Shown here: positions 7,152-8,369 of the stretch, piece after piece
How the letters are laid out: each line of letters begins with the position of its first letter
How positions within the stretch are numbered: position 1 is the first letter of the stretch
Source of the DNA: Gammaproteobacteria bacterium
GTDB taxonomy: Bacteria; Pseudomonadota; Gammaproteobacteria; Granulosicoccales; Granulosicoccaceae
DNA: 8,369 nucleotides
Direction: 5' to 3'
Assembly (NCBI GenBank): GCA_019634245.1
Contig: JAHQVR010000170.1
Coordinates: 1 to 8,369, forward strand
Notes under the pieces: model-generated
Database searches by the model: none
The model's input: the letters and a program-made list of their open reading frames with translations, nothing else
Told to the model about the DNA's origin: nothing
Made by a program: the position numbers and the translations under genes

Positions 7152-8047
7152 TGCCTACACCTGTCTATCAACAACAATCTGATGAGGTCCGACAGCGATT
7201 TGAGTCTCTGAAACAGCGTGACGTTACTTTGCAGGTTCGGAATCTTCGAAAAACCTTTAACAGCAATAGTGGTGAGATAACAGCCCTTGACGATATCAGT
7301 TTTGATGTGCACCGACGAGAATTGCTTACCGTTATCGGGCCATCAGGTTGTGGCAAATCTACTTTAATCAGAATACTAGCAGGGCTGGAATCCGCGACAT
7401 CAGGGTCCGTGAGTTTGAAAGGCGAGGAAATTTCAGGACCTGGTCCTGATAGGGGTATGGTGTTTCAAAGCTACACGCTGTTTCCGTGGCTTACGGTCAG
7501 GGATAACGTCATGTTTGGTTTGCGCAATCTTGGCGTGTCAACGTCTGTCGCACAGCGGGAAGCCATGCAATGGATTGACCTCGTTGGTTTGGATCGTTTC
7601 GCTAATCACTACCCGCATCAACTTTCCGGAGGTATGAAACAACGAGTCGCGATTGCAAGAGCGCTGGCAGCCAAACCGGAAATACTTTTAATGGATGAAC
7701 CTTACGGTGCGCTGGATGCACAAACCCGCGGAAGAATGCAGAACTATCTGCTGGAAATATGGCGTAATATTGACATTACGATTGTGTTTATCACGCACGA
7801 TCTTGATGAGGCAATTTTTCTCGCTGATCGAATTCTCGTGTTAAAGGCAAACCCTGGTCAGATAGAAGAACACATCGAAGTACCGGTGGCGCGGCCACGA
7901 ACGGCTGATCAAATCCTTGAGATGCCGTTTCTTGCAACGCGGCAGCACATCAGTGAGCTGATCCATCCCCCGGTAGCAGATGATGATGCGCTCCAGAGTA
8001 TGATTCGCATGACGCCGTTGGGTGATGATGTAGAACCGCAATGGTAA
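7148..8047 (+). CDS. ABC transporter ATPase, SsuB/TauB/NrtD-like, of the guanidine-type importer
   Basis: This 299-residue cytoplasmic ATPase drives the importer formed with the two preceding genes. Visible motifs are Walker [10 protein letters not shown] (64-72), Q-loop Gln 107 ([11 protein letters not shown]), signature LSGGMKQRV (159-167), Walker B ILLMDEP with catalytic Glu 184, D-loop ALD (188-190) and switch His 217. These are intact and typical of the nitrate/sulfonate/taurine ATPases. An N-terminal extension of about 25 residues precedes the nucleotide-binding domain. The C-terminal tail of roughly 65 residues is polar and has no recognised regulatory domain. It overlaps the permease stop by four bases. 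The next gene starts 97 bp later with no + strand terminator seen, so read-through into the catabolic genes is likely. Confidence 0.95.
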   Translation: MMPTPVYQQQSDEVRQRFESLKQRDVTLQVRNLRKTFNSNSGEITALDDISFDVHRRELLTVIGPSGCGKSTLIRILAGLESATSGSVSLKGEEISGPGPDRGMVFQSYTLFPWLTVRDNVMFGLRNLGVSTSVAQREAMQWIDLVGLDRFANHYPHQLSGGMKQRVAIARALAAKPEILLMDEPYGALDAQTRGRMQNYLLEIWRNIDITIVFITHDLDEAIFLADRILVLKANPGQIEEHIEVPVARPRTADQILEMPFLATRQHISELIHPPVADDDALQSMIRMTPLGDDVEPQW

Positions 8048-8075
8048 ATCAAATTTTCGCAATCCTGGAAAAAAA

Positions 8076-8096
8076 TGATTCAGTCAAGACTGATCA
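8076..8096 (-). terminator. Hairpin with T-tract in the minus direction; possible intrinsic terminator
   Basis: TGA-t-TCAGT, loop CAAG, ACTGATCA forms an eight-pair stem with one bulged T. On the minus strand it is followed directly by seven T (the A7 run at 8069-8075), as in an intrinsic terminator. On the + strand the downstream side is A-rich, so it would not stop the operon. The stem is AT-rich and may be weak, and no minus-strand gene is visible that needs it. A role as operator or RNA-processing site is equally possible. Confidence 0.3.
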
Positions 8097-8144
8097 AGTA
8101 AAAAACTAAGTAGTTAAAAAACCAAGGCAACCCCATCGATAATA

Positions 8145-8369
8145 ATGGCAGAAATATATCCTTTTGATGAACTGATGTTTTCCGATGAATTGCCTGGTGG
8201 TGCGCATTGGTCGATGATTATCCGGCGTGGAATAACACTGACGCTTCTCGATAATACCGGGGGTGCCAATGTTGGAATGATCTTCTTCAATCCGCAAAAT
8301 TACCTCGAGCGCTATAATGCGCCTGACACCTTGAAGTGCCAGCACACATTTAAACTGACACAGGGGCAC
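8145..8369 (+). CDS. DUF1989 urea carboxylase-associated protein (3' end outside window); likely carboxyguanidine deiminase subunit
   Basis: The first 75 codons of a gene that runs off the right edge. The product begins MAEIYPFDELMFSDELPGG and continues with AHWSMIIRRGITLTLLD, GGANVGMIFFNP, ERYNAPDTLK and CQHTFKLTQGH. This series (GGAHWS, RRG, GGANV, ERYN.PDTLK.QHT) is what I recall for urea carboxylase-associated proteins of the DUF1989 family. In guanidine-assimilating bacteria two such proteins (CgdA and CgdB) form the carboxyguanidine deiminase, which acts between guanidine carboxylase and allophanate hydrolase. Which of the two subunits this is cannot be settled from this part. The ATG is preceded only by AAGG about 18 bases away, so the start is fairly likely but not certain. 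It follows the importer ATPase by 97 bp in the same direction. The minus-strand frame opposite it is a shadow. Confidence 0.85.
   Translation, partial: MAEIYPFDELMFSDELPGGAHWSMIIRRGITLTLLDNTGGANVGMIFFNPQNYLERYNAPDTLKCQHTFKLTQGH

Noticed and set aside
8106..8369. Minus-strand frame of 87 codons at the right edge
   Set aside because: It is antisense to the DUF1989 gene, whose + strand translation carries strong family signatures.

Overview
The window is about 8.4 kb of gene-dense bacterial DNA, with every confident gene on the + strand. It holds two nutrient-uptake loci of different kinds, separated by one gap of about 440 bp. Base composition is close to half GC throughout. Codon use, Gram-negative style signal peptides and tightly packed operons suggest a proteobacterium, probably a gammaproteobacterium; no rRNA or marker gene allows a firmer placement.

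Region 1 (1-4626) is the 3' part of a peptide-type ABC importer operon. It contains a DppC/OppC permease cut by the left edge, a single polypeptide carrying both ATPase halves (DppD-DppF/OppD-OppF fusion), and a family-5 substrate-binding lipoprotein. A B-type permease is expected just to the left. The fused ATPase has two unusual traits: an 11-copy 9-bp tandem repeat coding for its inter-domain linker, and a four-cysteine motif at the end of each half. The order permease C, fused ATPase, binding lipoprotein last recalls the mycobacterial oppBCDA arrangement rather than the enterobacterial one, where the binding protein comes first.

Region 2 (4627-5063) is the gap. It has no confident gene. 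It contains two imperfect 19-bp direct repeats flanking a GATTG-N7-CAATC dyad, a possible remnant of a minus-strand coding end, and a doubtful small ORF. It must hold the control region of the second locus.

Region 3 (5064-8369) is a nitrate/sulfonate/taurine-type ABC importer: periplasmic binding protein, permease and ATPase. The first 75 codons of a DUF1989 'urea carboxylase-associated' protein follow and run off the right edge. This combination marks the pathway formerly annotated as urea carboxylase and now understood in several bacteria as guanidine assimilation: importer, DUF1989 carboxyguanidine deiminase subunits, guanidine/urea carboxylase and allophanate hydrolase. The importer would bring in guanidine or a related compound, and the enzymes should lie immediately to the right. 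I could not recognise a guanidine riboswitch in the leader. I found no clearly undescribed system; the oddities lie in the ATPase linker, the cysteine motifs and the control region.
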